A stretch of 64,000 bases of DNA from Isoetes taiwanensis (lineage: Eukaryota; Streptophyta; Lycopodiopsida; Isoetales; Isoetaceae): the NCBI GenBank assembly GCA_021234155.1, contig JAJEKV010000063.1, forward strand, positions 838,947-902,946, read 5' to 3'. Both the position numbers and the translations under genes were made by a program. The notes beneath the pieces were generated by a model. It saw only the letters and a list, made by a program, of their open reading frames with translations. It searched no databases and was not told where the DNA came from. Numbering within the stretch: the stretch's first letter is position 1; each line of letters begins with the position of its first letter. Positions 1-12,924 of this stretch are shown piece by piece.

Positions 1-92
1 GAACTCGTCAGCAAAAAAAGGCCAGTGCAATCATCTCGAATTATCATTTATACCCCTGCTGACATGGCAGGGTTGGCCACGTCAGAACAATA

Positions 93-166
93 CACGCCAC
101 CTGGCGGTTTCCAGCTGGAAATCCGCATGCGGCGCCGCTGCTCATGGCTGCCCGCCAGGTGGCGTG
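93..166. repeat. Short perfect inverted repeat
   Basis: The 15-bp arm CACGCCACCTGGCGG (93-107) is matched exactly by its reverse complement at 152-166, with a 44-nt GC-rich loop. It could be the end of a mobile element or a small hairpin. Nothing else recognisable is seen in positions 1-1370 apart from poly-T tracts and AT-rich sequence. Confidence 0.7.
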
Positions 167-1373
167 CATTACCCCCTACTTAAAACTTTGCTTGTAAAGG
201 TTTACTCAAACGTTTGAAGCAATGATCCCATATGTGTTTCTATGACAAGAGAACAACAATCAATATAGAGAGGATACACTATCTTCCAAATATACATTAT
301 TAATCAATTCAAACAAGATCCAATATACATGATTTGTTCAAACAAATCACAACTAACAAAATAAAAATAGGCCGACCTTTTCCTTGACGTGCATTTTCGT
401 GGTACCACATGGCACCATGCTATACTGCGGAATGGAAGCCGCCTCGACCCATTCTGCGTGACTGGCAATGCAAAATTTTTTTTTTTTTTGAGGGTTTTGT
501 TTTGAGGTTAGGGTCCTTCGAGCTCCACACAACTGCCAATACTTCGAGCTCTTTGCCTGTATATCAGCTCAAACTCTAGAAGGTCGCAGGGTAGCGGATT
601 GCAGGTAGCAGATTGCTCCGAGTTTCTTTGCCAGATTTGTTCAAAAGATGACGAGTTTTTGCAAGAACTGGTAGAACCTTGTCAGTCTGGTAAAAATGCT
701 CCCCTAATCTGGTAAGAATCCTGTAAATTTGTTAGATCTATAAAAATGCCTCCTCTATTTTGACTTTCTAGGGAATGGAAGCTGGGACTCCAATCTCGAT
801 TTGCAGGTGTAGTCCCGCGACGGAATTTCAGAAATGGATGACCAAACTCTATTCCTTATACATCAAGTTGTGATTCAATTTCTCATGATTAATTAAGAAA
901 AATAGCATGCATGATTGTCAAAAAAGAAGAGGAGCAATAACAACAAATGTATGGCACACCAGTATGAATAGTTTGGGGCAAATTTATTACAATAGATCTA
1001 TATGCTTCATTTAACTTGTTGGCAAAAAGATAAGTGGCCCGATGGAAGCCACAAAGTTAGGATTGACACGAGCACTGCTATAATTGCCTTTGTGTTCCAT
1101 GCTAAGCCCATCTTTGCCTAGGAAGCTGGGAACCATGATCGACTTTCAATCACCTTCTACCGAGGATGACGACATTGATTCCATCAACTAATTGTCGTTG
1201 CTTTCACCATAGAAATTGTGACTAAGTAGCCTGCGGTCGAATCCTTCTCACTAGATGATGAGTTTTGTAACTTAGCAGTTCCAAATGCTTTGGCAGCTTG
1301 TTCTTTTGGAGCAGCTCATCACTTCCAATTCTGCATTGGAAACTGAAGCCGATCTCTTCACCTTGGAAAATGA

Positions 1374-1530
1374 ATCCCATCGATCCGAGTCCTCGGATCG
1401 AAATTCTAGAGGGGGCGAGCATGCATGTCTTGCATGCATGCATGCAGTGCATGCCTTCTCTGGTTGGGAGATCGCTATATTAGGCGAGGTTCTTCATCAG
1501 CAGTACCTTATTCTCTATTCTTTGAAACCA
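1374..1530 (+). repeat. Partial direct copy of foldback-element arm
   Basis: This stretch repeats, with few changes, the sequence at about 1722-1908 inside the left arm of the foldback element. It contains the same block of CATGCATG (RY-type) motifs followed by a segment reading towards TTCTTTGAAACC. It lacks about 28 bases (GTCTCATTGGCG region) present in the other copy. It is probably a partial duplication adjacent to the main element. Confidence 0.75.
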
Positions 1531-1580
1531 TGCAGAGGAGGGGCTTCTCCCTGCTTGGATTGATCAATTTAGCGTTTCTT

Positions 1581-3138
1581 TCATGTTGTGGCATGTCCTT
1601 TCTCGGCCTTGCCTCTTTTTTAGCCATAATCTTTTGACCTTCGTCCTCGATCCCATTTTGATAAGGAAGTTCTCTTCTGTTCGGGAGGTTTTTGTCATTT
1701 TCATGCGAGCCCCATTCTAGAATCCCATCGATCCGAGCCCTCAGATCGAAATTCTAGAGGGGGCGAGCATGCATGTCTTGCATGTATGCATGCAGTGCAT
1801 GCCTTCTCTGGTTGGGAGATCGCTATATTAGGCGAGGTTTTTCATCAACGTCTCATTGGCGCTTCCTCTTCTCTCTCAGCAGTATCTTATTCTCTATTCT
1901 TTGAAACCCACCCTCCTCCCTTAATTGTTTAATGTATTTGTCGCCTGGCACGCGTGATGAGCCCCTCTATTTGAAGAGGTTTTTGTTTTGTTATCGCATG
2001 GCACACGTAATCAGCCCCTCCACTTTGGGAGGTTTGTTTTGTCACATTTATTCTAGTGTTGGTGATGTGCAGTACGGGTTGTGGCGGCGGCGGCCGACTT
2101 CTCCATTAGGTGGGTTTTGGGGCGAATTCTCCGGCCTTACATTTGTCAAGCCTCTTGTCGAAGGCTTATCGCTGGGTTTTCCTCGAAGACCGAAAGGCGG
2201 GAGGTTTTTAATCTACGGTGATAAGCTTTGGCGGTACCGCAGACCAAACATCTATTAGCATTGTATTTCATGGGGTCCAAGTTGTATAATTTGACAACAG
2301 ATTTTCTACAATGGTGGATAGTGGGTAGCCGCGCACATGCGAACTACCCAGAAGAAAATAATTGGACATTCCTTTATTTTTTATTATTGGGTAGTTCGCT
2401 ATATGTGCCGACTACCCACTATCACCATTAAAATCTTCACAAATTTTATACAACTTGGACCCGATGAAATACAATGTTAATAGATGTTTAGTCTCAGGGT
2501 AACCGGCCAAAGCTTATCATCGATATAAAACCTCACTTTTCGGTTTCGGGAAAAACCCTAGTGATAAGCCTTCGCAAGGCTTGGACAAATGTATAGGGAA
2601 TTCGCCTCCCAAAACCCACGAATGGAGAAGTCGGTCGCCGCTATTGCCGCTTAACCCTGCACTGCATATCACCGACACTAGAACAAATGTAACAAAACAA
2701 ACCTCCCAAAGTGGAGGGGCTGATCACGCGTGCCACGCGACAACAAAACAAAAACCTCTTCACATAGAGGGGCTGGTCACGCGTGCCAGGCGACAAATAC
2801 ATTAAACAATTAAGGGGGGGAGGGTGGGTTTCAAAGAATAGAGAATAAGGTACTGCTGAGAGAGAAGAGGAAGCGTTGATGAAGAACCTCGCCTAATATG
2901 GCGATCTCCCAACCAGAGAAGGCGTGCAATGCATGCATGCGAGACATGCATGCTCGCCCCCTCTAGAATCTCGATCCGAGGGCTTAGATCGATGGAATTC
3001 TAGAATGGGGCTCGCATGAAAATGACAAAACCTCCCGAATAGAAGAGAACTTCCTTATCAAAACGGGATTGAGGACGAAGGTCAAAGGATTATGGCTAAA
3101 GAAGAGGCAAGGCCGAGAAAGGACATGCCACAGCATGA
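1581..3138. mobile_element. 1.56-kb foldback (long inverted repeat) element
   Basis: The left arm, from TCATGTTGTGGCATGTCC at 1581, is matched in reverse complement to the right end at 3138, and the match runs with small indels to a centre near 2360. Paired landmarks include the CATGCATG block (about 1768 and 2930), a double unit ending in TGGCACGCGTGA/TGGCACACGTAA (1945-2015, mirrored at 2728-2800), GATAAGCTTTGG/CCAAAGCTTATC, and GTGGGTAG..CTACCCAC next to the centre. No coding capacity is seen. Such a structure is typical of non-autonomous foldback elements or of a MITE derived by head-to-head duplication. Transcripts through it would form very long hairpins, which is a classic route to siRNA. 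Confidence 0.8.
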
Positions 3139-4779
3139 ATATGTAGCATAATAACATGGGGTTTTTTTTTGTGTTTTTGTACGCTTTTCACAAAGGTTTT
3201 CCTAAGATTTTATGGCGTATTCGAATGCATGTACTAATGCGTACATCTAGAGTGCACCATTTTTTAGTCGTTGATTTAGGTTTTTTTTTTCAATGGTCCA
3301 AAATCAAGGGCTCACAACAAAAGCCCTCTTTTTATTTTAGGGGCTGAACATGCAGATTTGGATCAAGCTGGGGGCTGCATCCCAATCATGCAAATCAATT
3401 GGTCAATCTTTCTGCTTGAATCTTTTGCAGATCTAATGTGAGATTTTTTTCGTTTTGCTTCAATTCAATCTGTCCACGATCTGCGCATTTTAGGTCAAAA
3501 TTTGCATACAATGGCAGCTGCAGCCGTTCATCCGATCGTGGGCGATTACTAGCATCATGGAGAGGTCTAAATCCAGTTAAAATGGTGGAAATTCTTCTAA
3601 ATCTTTGTCCTTGGCAAGGCAAGCGTTCCAAAAGCTTTATGAGCTACTTACGGTCTCAAATATGCTTGGAGTTCTTCTTGGGCGAACCCATTTTTAGGCA
3701 ATCTTGATCTTCTTAGACCTTGAAAAGCATCGAGCTCGGAACCCTAGCCATGGCAACGAGTTAATCTCAAGACCCTAGCCCTTTCTTTTTTGCGGTAGGG
3801 TATTTCTCTTTGGTTTATTCCTCCACTGCGGGTGTGACAGAAAATGCATGGCAGCTGCTTGCCATATTCTTGGCCACCATAGTGGGTATTATCACCACGG
3901 CGGTTGCTTTCGGGTCTTGGAGACGAGTTGCTTACCAATTTGTGTCACTCTTTGCTAAAACAACTCTAGGTCTTGGATACATACGGTCTTGTTTTTAGTG
4001 AAGCTCATTGGCTAATGACTTTAGTTTGAACGAACACGAACGGGAAGCCAAAGATCAATCGCTTTTTGGGCGAAATTGCGAAACGACTTCTAAGCTTTCC
4101 AAAAACTAAAAGTCCAATAGGGTTTAACGATGATGGTGCGACTGTTCTTGAGTCCGTCTGCCGGATGAGGGCTTCCAACGGCTTTGTCGGTTGCTTGCCC
4201 CATTATTTCTATATGAAGCTCGGTGTGGATTTTGACTTGGCATATTGTCCCAGGCTTCCTGATTCCGGTGAGTTTTCAAACCAATATTCATTTCTTCCTG
4301 TGGTAGAATATGGATCACTAGCAGGCATTGCGAATGAAGCTGATTCTTATTAAGGAAGAGATTGCGGATCTCGTCTGCGACCCTAACAGAGACTTAGAAA
4401 TCGGATTTGCAGGCTTATAAAGCGTTAGCTTGTTCATGGCTTGCAGATGCCAGTAAAACAAATATATTTTCCAGCGCTTCCATGGCCCGTAAATAAGGCT
4501 TTAGAAGACTATCACATTTCAAGCTTTTGATTCACGGAAAACACGCCTCTATAGATTGCATTGCATGGATTTTGCTTCTATCATTAGTCATTGTGGTAAC
4601 ACTAAGGATTTGGAAGGAGGAGAAGGGTTGGAAGGATATTGATGAGTATGGTTATGGAAAAGTTAGGTTTTGGAAAACCTTCTTGTAGAAATGTATCGCA
4701 GAGATGTGGAGCTTTGAAGGATGCTTTCGGCGGTGGTCTCACTGAATTCAATGTTAGCGAGTTTGGCCAAAGGGGAGCA
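3139..4779. other. Stretch without a recognised gene
   Basis: Several open frames of 60-95 codons occur on both strands, the longest at 4066-4353 on +. None has a recognisable domain, and their composition does not argue clearly for coding. No repeat structure is obvious apart from poly-T tracts at about 3160 and 3280. Confidence 0.4.
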
Positions 4780-4784
4780 TCCAA

Positions 4785-5105
4785 GAGGCCCGGAATATTT
4801 TTCATAAAATGCCTCTGCATGATCTAGTGTCATGGAACTCCATAATTGCAGCATGTGCACAGAATGGACATGAGAATCAAGCACTTGAATTTTTTAGGCA
4901 AATGTAGCTGGAGGGCATAGTACACAAGTATGCTTGGAGCGTATGCTTGGAGCATATGTGCAGAATGGAAATAATAAGAAGGCTTTGGAGTTTTTCAATC
5001 AAATGAATCTTTGAAGGGGTGAAACCAGATAAATATACTTTATGCGACTGTTTTGGATGCATGTGCCAATCTGGCAGCTCTAACAGATGGCTTGAACTGG
5101 CCCCT
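4785..5105 (+). pseudogene. PPR-protein fragment
   Basis: The + strand reads, with stops and frame changes, as two pentatricopeptide-type repeats. The first contains HDLVSWNSIIAACAQNG followed by a block ending ALEFFRQM and then a stop. The second contains KALEFFNQMN and later a GVKPDKYT-like piece ending in a decayed DACANLAAL-like run. VSWNSII..NG and the VKPD turn are hallmark motifs of plant PLS-type PPR proteins, which are organellar RNA-binding editing or processing factors. Only about 100 residues remain, with internal stops at the join of the two repeats, so this is a relic. The upstream 4600-4780 region may be a further decayed repeat. Confidence 0.7.
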
Positions 5106-5446
5106 TTTCTGGCCTCATGGTAATTTTTCTTTCTTTAACAGTGGTCCATGAAGCCATTGCAGAGAGTAATCACGTTTTAGGTTTTAGAGTCTGTATGTCA
5201 CACTTAATATTAGGACATTGAATGTAATGGCTTGTTTTTTAGCTCGACTTCCATTTTCTATTATGATTCACATGCACTAAGGAATCTCCATGCACGGATA
5301 TTATATGCACAATATTACATGCACTAAGGAAACTCCATGCACAATATTACATGCACCCTACACCATCTTTAAGGCCCGAAAGGGCCAAAATTTTTAGTTA
5401 ACACAAACCATTAACACACAACTACCATTAACATTATTAACATAAA

Positions 5447-5816
5447 CCATTGCATTTGACACATTTAAATTAAAATCCCCTTAAACCCCCTTTGGTTTGG
5501 GTGCATATTCACCGGGGGTTACGTGGGGCGTGAGCCCCCAAAAAATTACGATATATATGTACAAAATTAACACCATTAAAAGTACATTCTCTCAAATCTT
5601 ATAGTATTTTGCAAATCTTAATATCGATATACAAAAACTTGTACATGCATACCCCATAAATGAGGATCGCTATGTATGCGGTCGGATCTTGGAATAAAGG
5701 GCAAATATGCCCATCAAAGCCTCTCTGTTGCGGGGAGTAACCCCCACGTGTGAATATGCACCCAAACCAAAGGGGGTTTAAGGGGGATTTTAATTTAAAT
5801 GTGTCAAATGCAATGG
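5447..5816. mobile_element. 370-bp MITE with ~66-bp terminal inverted repeats
   Basis: The left end CCATTGCATTTGACACATTT is mirrored at the right end (AAATGTGTCAAATGCAATGG), and the match continues for about 66 bp to GGTGCATATTCAC, with a single C-run length difference. The inner flanks (GGGGGTTACGTGGGG against CCCCGC..AACCCCC) are still partly complementary. There is no coding capacity. No clear target duplication is seen, so the superfamily is uncertain; the long terminal repeats would suit a Mutator-like MITE. Confidence 0.75.
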
Positions 5817-5872
5817 ATTTGAATTGACCAAATTGGTCAATTCAAGCAGGGAGAAGTCCCTCCCCTGCATGG

Positions 5873-5931
5873 TTTCAAAGAATAGAGAATAAAGTACTGC
5901 TGAGAGAGAAGAGGAAGCGCTGACCCCTCAG
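5873..5931 (-). repeat. Foldback-element fragment
   Basis: GGTTTCAAAGAATAGAGAATAAAGTACTGCTGAGAG-type sequence matches the foldback arm at about 2828-2880 (inverse of about 1850-1910). Only this small part of the arm is present. From here to about 7380 the sequence is T-rich and non-coding, with nothing recognised. Confidence 0.7.
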
Positions 5932-7385
5932 GCTCATTGAGGAAAATTCATGTTTTTGCCGCGCGCGCATTCTTCGAGCCAACAGCAGTCATATGCGCCT
6001 TGGTCCCATCTTGTTTTATATTTAGCCCTTCATATTCGCACCAAATCCTCAAGTTGAATTTGTTATTTTTCTATTAATCTATTGACTATGGTCGTCGTCG
6101 CATTTTAGATTTACTACCCTAATGATTTCTTTCTCCTTTGTTTTCTCAGATTTGGCTCTTCTAATAAATTGGTATTGTGATTCATTTTTGTAGATACATG
6201 TCCCGATTCGCTATTTTTACATGCTATCGTTAGTTGGCTATCATTCCATGGCACCATTAATATTTTTCACCTTCTAGCCATATAATTCCTTGGTGCATTT
6301 CCCCTAACTTCGGGATGGAACCTTTGCAACCTCAAACTCCACCATTGTAGTTTTGCCACAGTGTTATTCAATGCACTTGTTTCTCGAATGCCTTGTTTTC
6401 CGGGGATCGTTTTTGCCATGCAACTGCCTTTATCTAATGCATCACTATCCATTCACCACCATTCCTTATCTTAACCATTAGTTTTTGACATGCCACACAT
6501 CTACCTATAAACGTCTATCATTTTTCTAGCTAACAATTTTCTTTATTTGAACCTTTTCTTTAAGCCCTTTTCTCTACATTCGTTCCTTTATTTGAACCCC
6601 TACGTTTCTCAACCCAATAAATCACTGCTTTGAGTTCGTGATTCTGGTGTTCTTATGGTATTTTTCTAATAAGCATCTTTATTTTTTGGTAATGTATAGC
6701 TTGTGTTGCCTTATCCTCAACTAACTACTACAAACATTTTGGTTTTGAAAATGTTGAAAATTTCTGATTCTTGTGGTGCTCCATTATTTTATTCGAAAAA
6801 TACTGTCTAAGCATTTTTCTCTCTTTTGCACCTACTCTATGCTCCCTTTGTTAAGCAATTTCTTGGACTGATATCTCTGCCACCATTTCATCAGGTGGTG
6901 GCTTATTCAACTTTGTCTCGATACATGCATGTGGGTATTCATTATTTTAGACTATGTAGAGATATGTCCAATGCTTTCTAAAGTGGTTTCACATAGTTTT
7001 GAGGCTTTTTTGGTCAAAGGGAATTCAAACTTATTTACTTCCATGTATTCAATGGTTCTTGGACATATGCTATAGATATATTTTACAGTGCCTTTACAGA
7101 TACATTGTCTAGGGTCGGACATTCCATACAACTTGCTTTTGCTTGATCTATTTTTGTAGCTAGAGTTGGGATGCTATTTTGAGACAGTTATTTCTTGGTC
7201 CATTTCATTCATCACCTTGAGGGTTTATGGTTTGGGGATATTTTGGCATGTTTGAATGGTGAGTTGCAAATTGTATAGAGTACGCATACTCGAATTCATC
7301 ACTGGTATTTATTTTCATGATTTTTCTACAATGAGCTTGGTTTATTTCTACAAGCTATTTCAGGGTAATAAAGGTTCCCCCGATC

Positions 7386-7437
7386 TTTTGTTCCTTCGGG
7401 AGGTTTTTGTCGTTTTCATGCGAGCCCCATTCTAGAA
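7386..7437 (+). repeat. Foldback-element fragment
   Basis: The sequence around CGGGAGGTTTTTGTC..TTTTCATGCGAGCCCC matches the foldback arm at about 1681-1725. Together with the piece at 5873 it brackets 1.5 kb, so a larger related element may once have spanned 5.9-7.4 kb. Confidence 0.65.
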
Positions 7438-7829
7438 TTTCCTAACCTGTCAAAGTTATATTCTCTGGCAAGTTGGCCACGGGTCCTTTTCTGATGGAGG
7501 TGTACAAAAAGGGCATAACAAACACATCTTCAACACCTTAGTTTTTGGTTGCTCGAAGGGCTAACTCTAGGCAAGGTTGTGATGAAATGGGAATATGTAA
7601 TGAATATCCTCAATGGAAGGTCGAGATTTATGAAGAGGGTAGAATCTGGTCAGAATATGCTGAATGGATGGCCAGAGGTAGTAGCAAAATAAAACGATAC
7701 CATTCTTGCAATTTGTTTCTAAATTGAACTGATGGGAATATCTGGAAGAGTGCCAATTTACATGAAATCAGCTTTTTCCTGCTTTAGGAGTTGAGATCCG
7801 AACTCGGATATCTGTCTCAACTGCTCTCC

Positions 7830-9353
7830 TTAAATTGTTCAAGCTCTGATTGGATATGATAATCTGACAATAGCGGCATTACACAGGTACAAAGAGAAGC
7901 TGAAAAGGGCTACATACATTCGCATGGTTAGTCTGCCAAAAGATGCAAAAGAGAACACAAAGAAGAAGATAAGCGTGTTTATCAAATCCAAGTTAGATTT
8001 TGATGGTGACATAGTTGAGGCATTTCGGGTGGGCAAATGCTTTGGTACCACGAAGCATATTATTGTGAAATTTGCAAGCAAGGAGAATAAGATGGGTGTC
8101 TTGAGCAAGCGGGAGAGAAGGTATGGACTAATGATGATCTGACAAAGGAACAATATATTGAGTACAAACAAGAACTTCATAAATTAAAAGATGCAGGGAA
8201 GAATGGTCATAAGGCATTTTGGAAGAAGAAACATGTTGATGTAGAAGAAAGGAAGTGGAAAATGCAGTTGCATAGGAAACAGAGGTTTGCTTGCTGGAAT
8301 ATCAATACACTAAAGCAAGCAAAAGTTGACACTATGGGGGACATTTTAAGTAATGTAGACGTAATATTCTTTCTTGAGACGTGTGAAAATGAAGAGGTAG
8401 GGCTTCTTATATTATGGGGTTTAAAATGATGCATTCAGTATGAAATAAAAAGAATAAAGGCTTAAAGGTTTTCGAGGCATTGCTTGCTATGTTAGACATA
8501 AATTTACACATTTAGTGATAGTCTTGGATAAAATGGCATCACTTCAGTATATTGGATTGAGATACCTGGACAATCTGGAAAACTTTATGTTGCTGGTTGC
8601 TACTTTCCACCAAGAGAATTTTGTGTGTACAGTTCTGATAATTTAGATAGAGATGATCCCTTTTCTCATTTGGAACAAGATATTCTAGCATTTGATGAAG
8701 ATGTGCTATCAATTCCTGGATGGCATAGATACTTTGATGATAGGATTAGATGGCCTAATCCACAAGGGCACCGTGTTTCAGTATTATGTAGCCGTCTTGA
8801 TATGGTTATATATAGTGGGATAGCAAAATTTTCCAGTTCTAGAAATTGTACTTGCAAGAATGCAAGTGTGGTGGACTATATTTTAGCAAAGCCAGCATTT
8901 ATTAATCAGATGGTCAATCTTTCTATTGGCAGTGAAAGGATTGACTCAGATCATGTGCCAATTTTTATTGCTATATGTGCTTTAGAAACGCATGCTCCTC
9001 CATCTATCCGAGCTCCAAAAATCAAGAGGAGATCTGATAAGAACATTCTGTTTAAGGAATCATGCGAGGAAAAAGATTCATTGATATCGTGGCCACAACT
9101 AACATCTGAGATTAGTGACACTTTGACATGTTTGGTAATTGATATAGCAGCCATGTGCTTTAGCTCACATAGGCAAAGGAAGGGATTACCATGCAATGGG
9201 TGGTTTGACCAGGAATGTAGAGAACAAAGGCCGAGGTTTAAGAGGGCAAAAGAGGATGTAAAAAAAAAAAAAAAAAAAGAGAGAGAAAAGAATATGTCAA
9301 TTTGGTTAATAAAAAGAAAGGGCACATCTGCATATCCTTTAACATATATTTGA
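7830..9353 (+). pseudogene. Decayed LINE: ORF1-like domain plus AP endonuclease
   Basis: The first part (about 7830-8280) has a basic, L1-ORF1-like run including FRVGKCF and, after a frame change, TKEQYIEYKQEL and LHRKQRF. It flows directly into FACWNINTL, the start of an exonuclease/endonuclease/phosphatase domain. At 8625-9353 the endonuclease continues with CTCKNASVVDYI and the active-site-like SDHVP, then a GWFDQEC motif. The same landmarks occur in the LINE at 26673 (CTCKGKSIVDYL, SDHVP, GWFDEEC), so the two are related lineages. The copy stops soon after an A-run (about 9258-9276) and has no reverse transcriptase, so it is dead. Confidence 0.8.
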
Positions 9354-11043
9354 TATAGAATTATAAGTTACAAGAAATTTGTCGTGACGGCCAAGGCCGC
9401 CGCGAACATTTTTATTTCCTAAATCCTTTAATAAAAGAGGTTTTTGTGTTAGGTCATAATCTTGATCTTAGTTCTAGGATGCAAGCAAACTAGCTATACG
9501 TCAATAGAATCATGTTACTTGGTGAATACATGCCTTGCCACCACTCTCATTAAAAACCTTTATGTAGAAGAAGCAATTAAGAAGATTCCATTTGCAGTCT
9601 CTAGTGTTCTTACAAAGATCACATTTAAAAGGAGCTAAACAGTTTGACTACCTTGCTTCTCCTCCATTTCATGTATAAGAATCCCAACATGCCATCAATG
9701 GCTAAAAACGTGAAGGTCTATACAGACTCCCAACATGCCATCAATGGCTAAAATGCATTAGAAAAATGCATAGCTTCGTAATAATTTAGAATCATGTTGC
9801 ATATGAAGATCCAATGCATATTGATATGCTTTGAGCAAAAACTGACGTCAAAATTCAGATCTATTCTTTAGCCTGAAATTCAATAAATTCAAATAGCCTG
9901 GAATTCAATAAATTCTAACATAATAGAAGGAATGACAAATTACTATGGGAAGCAGATTCAGACCACCAACCAACTTGACAATTCCATCAATGTGCTTCAA
10001 ATTGCAGCTGGCTAAGCATAAGTTACAAAAATCCTACGAACAATAAGAATTAAATATGTTCATAGAAATGTCAACAAATGATACTTCTTACACAATCATA
10101 GCATCCTCAATAGAAGATGCAAGGACACCAACGCTATCCACTATCTAATTTAGAGGGAGCACATTGCCAACCATAACACACCATGATGTCGAACAAAATA
10201 GATCGAACAAATGCTAAACCAAAGGAAGAAATAAATCCATATGTGCCCTTTATACCAACAATTCCACAAAGACCCCCTGACATTCTTACAGATTCTGAAG
10301 CTTACCTCATATCAACCCCAATAGCTCACACATCAATCTTCAAAACCCAAAAGCTTACCTCCACTATCAACCCCAATAGCTCTAGGGCAAAGACCTGAAG
10401 CGACTGTAGCTGCAGACCGACCTGAAATCCTCCTGATTCTATATCTCTATTTTAGGGATTCCAAGTTGCTGCTATGATCAACGCCACTAGCAAAAAAACA
10501 ATTTGAATATAGGTGTACAAATATACTGATGTACTGAGACAAAGCAATATTGGTGTGCAAACAATAGTTATTTACTTTCTGAAATGGACATAGTCTAGAA
10601 ATCTAATTAAGTAAACAGATGAGTTTTGTACCTAAACCCTTTCAATTTTAGCAAATAATATTGCTAGAAGTAATGAACTTGTTCAACATTCTGCATTTAG
10701 TTCATAATAAGCATTTCCTAAACTTGAAAGCACTTACTTGAAACACGATCTCTCAAAGAATGGACTACTGCCAGTTACACCTTCATAGTGCCTCTCCAGT
10801 GCTAGACCTGCATAATCCACAGTAAAAAGAGCTCTAAAAGTATAGTAAAGCAACTACAACTAAGAGCTAATCCAGCAACGCTCAAATCACTTAACTATTC
10901 TGAAGCTATAAGCTGCACCACTAAGCACTTAAGCAATAGCATGCAGCACCATACTGACCCTGCAACTACACTAACGTGCAAACAGAGCAATGCCTTAAAC
11001 TATTAATCCACTACATGAAGCACTATATTACGCCTCGAGGAGA
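9354..11043. other. Non-coding stretch with small tandem duplications
   Basis: No gene is recognised. A roughly 49-bp unit containing CCCAACATGCCATCAATGGC is present twice (about 9683-9752). AATTCAATAAATTC is repeated at about 9877-9920, and ATCAACCCCAATAGCTC at about 10313-10383. One frame of 71 codons (10183-10398) has no recognisable domain. Confidence 0.5.
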
Positions 11044-12661
11044 TTGTATCTAGGAAATGAGTATGTAACGTCAAATGATGTATGGCATGTCTTCAACATG
11101 TTTCAACGTGAACATGGACTCCAATTGGGAGATGTTGAAAGGAAAGATAGGCAAAATTGGAGGGTTGCTCAAAGGATAGCTTCACGAAAGGTTCAAGCTT
11201 GTTTGCAAAGATTAAGAGATCCAAGTACATCCAAACCAATGAGAACTTTAGGGACTGAAATAACTTGCATGTTGTTTCCCAATATATTGACGTATTTCTA
11301 TCACCACATTTGGACCTTCGGGCACATGTGAAAGCGGCTTCAACGGTCTCTTTTTTCTTTAGACACATTCTTTGACCAAGAACTTCATATCCCGTGAGAC
11401 ATTTCTTGATATTCAGCTCTCATGCCACTTCATAGTATTGCTAGTCAAGTACTTCAACAAAACATGCACATGTATGGTTGTCCCATTGCATTGTACAGGA
11501 TTAGATCGTTGTGAGAATTTTTTCTCTAAAGTGGGGGGCATGGTTAGGAATGAAAGGTCCTATATAGGGGCTGATTTGCTAGAAACATGTAATGCCTTGA
11601 ATAAGGTGGTTGAATTCCAAGCTCTAGGTGACTTATTATTCCATGCGGTACATATAAAACAAGAGAACATTTGGCAAGTGCTGGAAAGAAAGGTAGATAA
11701 TGCAGGAAATGAAATGAGAGCTGATCTATGTAATCTAAGTCAAGCAAGTATCAATGAAAAAATTGTGGATGCCTTAAAGGACAGTTTCAAGTATGCTCAA
11801 GCATTTTGTGCTCAAGCAGGCATTACATATGATATAGAAGGAGCAGAAACATGGTGGAAAACACCATGGAAACATGAAGATTACTTTCATTGTGACTACT
11901 TCAAGCAATTAGACACTACACAAATTGAAGATGAATCCGTTGTTGTTGAGATTGAAGAAGATGAGATTGAAGAAGATAATACAAGTATAAGAGACAATAG
12001 TGCGAATGAATCACATGATATTGTTGCCGAGATGGCGCTTAGGCACACATTTGAAGCCATGCTTGATGAGACTGAAACCTTACATTCTGAAATAGATAGA
12101 ACCATGAAAGTAGATGGTAAATTGGTGTGCAAGGCCACTTTAGTAAGCCAGCTTAATGGCAATCCTTGGTTGTCAAAAGATAGGTTGACAAAAGTTAAAC
12201 ATCATGCTGTCCTTGATGCAAATTCGAAGATAGTAAATGCAGCAGCTTTACTTGGAATAGGTTCTGATTGTGCAGCTTATTTTGAGAATGATGAGGAATT
12301 AACAAAAAGAATGCATGGTGGTGGAAAAGAGCAGCAAAAAAGCTTGGTTTGGTACTTGGGCCATGTGCTATCTATTATAAAGAAGATTGGAAGAGCGTGG
12401 AAGAAAAGTAGAGAAAGCATTGACCTTATTAATAGGCCCTCATACTTGGTGGAGTTGAATTTGGCCTGGTACAATGAACACAAGGAGGGAAGGAGGACAT
12501 GGTTTACCTATGACAACTTTGATAATCAAGTAATATCGCTTGATTCCATCATCTCATTGGCTTGTTTGATATATAAGCCTGAAAATGGTAGATACTCTCT
12601 TGATGAGAATGATAGAAGACAATTTAATGGCTTTCTAAATGATCAAATGAAAGGTGTCTAG
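11044..12661 (+). pseudogene. Transposase-like protein, family uncertain
   Basis: The first 95 codons (11044-11331) lose frame. A second frame reading VSQYIDVFLSPHLDLRAHV lies at about 11275-11350, and a long open frame of 429 codons runs 11372-12661. Conspicuous motifs are TGLDRCENFFSKVGGM (about 11500-11545), an acidic run (about 11930-12000) and GKLVCKATLVSQLN..SKDRLTKV (about 12115-12195). Combinations of a DRxExxFSKxG motif with a downstream K-A-(S/T)-x-L..SKDRLxRV motif recall a transposase-like family I know mainly from fungal genomes. That is a pattern-memory match only. I do not see the hAT C-terminal dimerisation domain. It lies tail-to-tail with the RING gene at 13.5-14.6 kb, so the two could belong to one element. 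Confidence 0.5.
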
Positions 12662-12924
12662 CCTCTAATTAAATATGCTTGTCTGTTTTATTGTGTTTGC
12701 ACATTGTAGTCTAATCATTTGTATTTATCTTTCTTGTATTTCAAGGAACGAAGGGAAGTAGAAGGTGTAATTGCCTAAAACTATCATATGTCAAGAACTA
12801 GCCAATGATGCCTTCTTTTTCTTTGCTTTAGACATTTGAAGGAATTGAAAATAATGCGTCAATTTTGTTATGGCAGAGATGCTTCAAATTTACATCCAAG
12901 ACTTCTGATCCTTTCGCATGCTTA

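Noticed and set aside
11372-12661. hAT transposase call for the long frame
   Set aside because: The hAT C-terminal dimerisation motif and the usual catalytic context are absent, so I only call it transposase-like.
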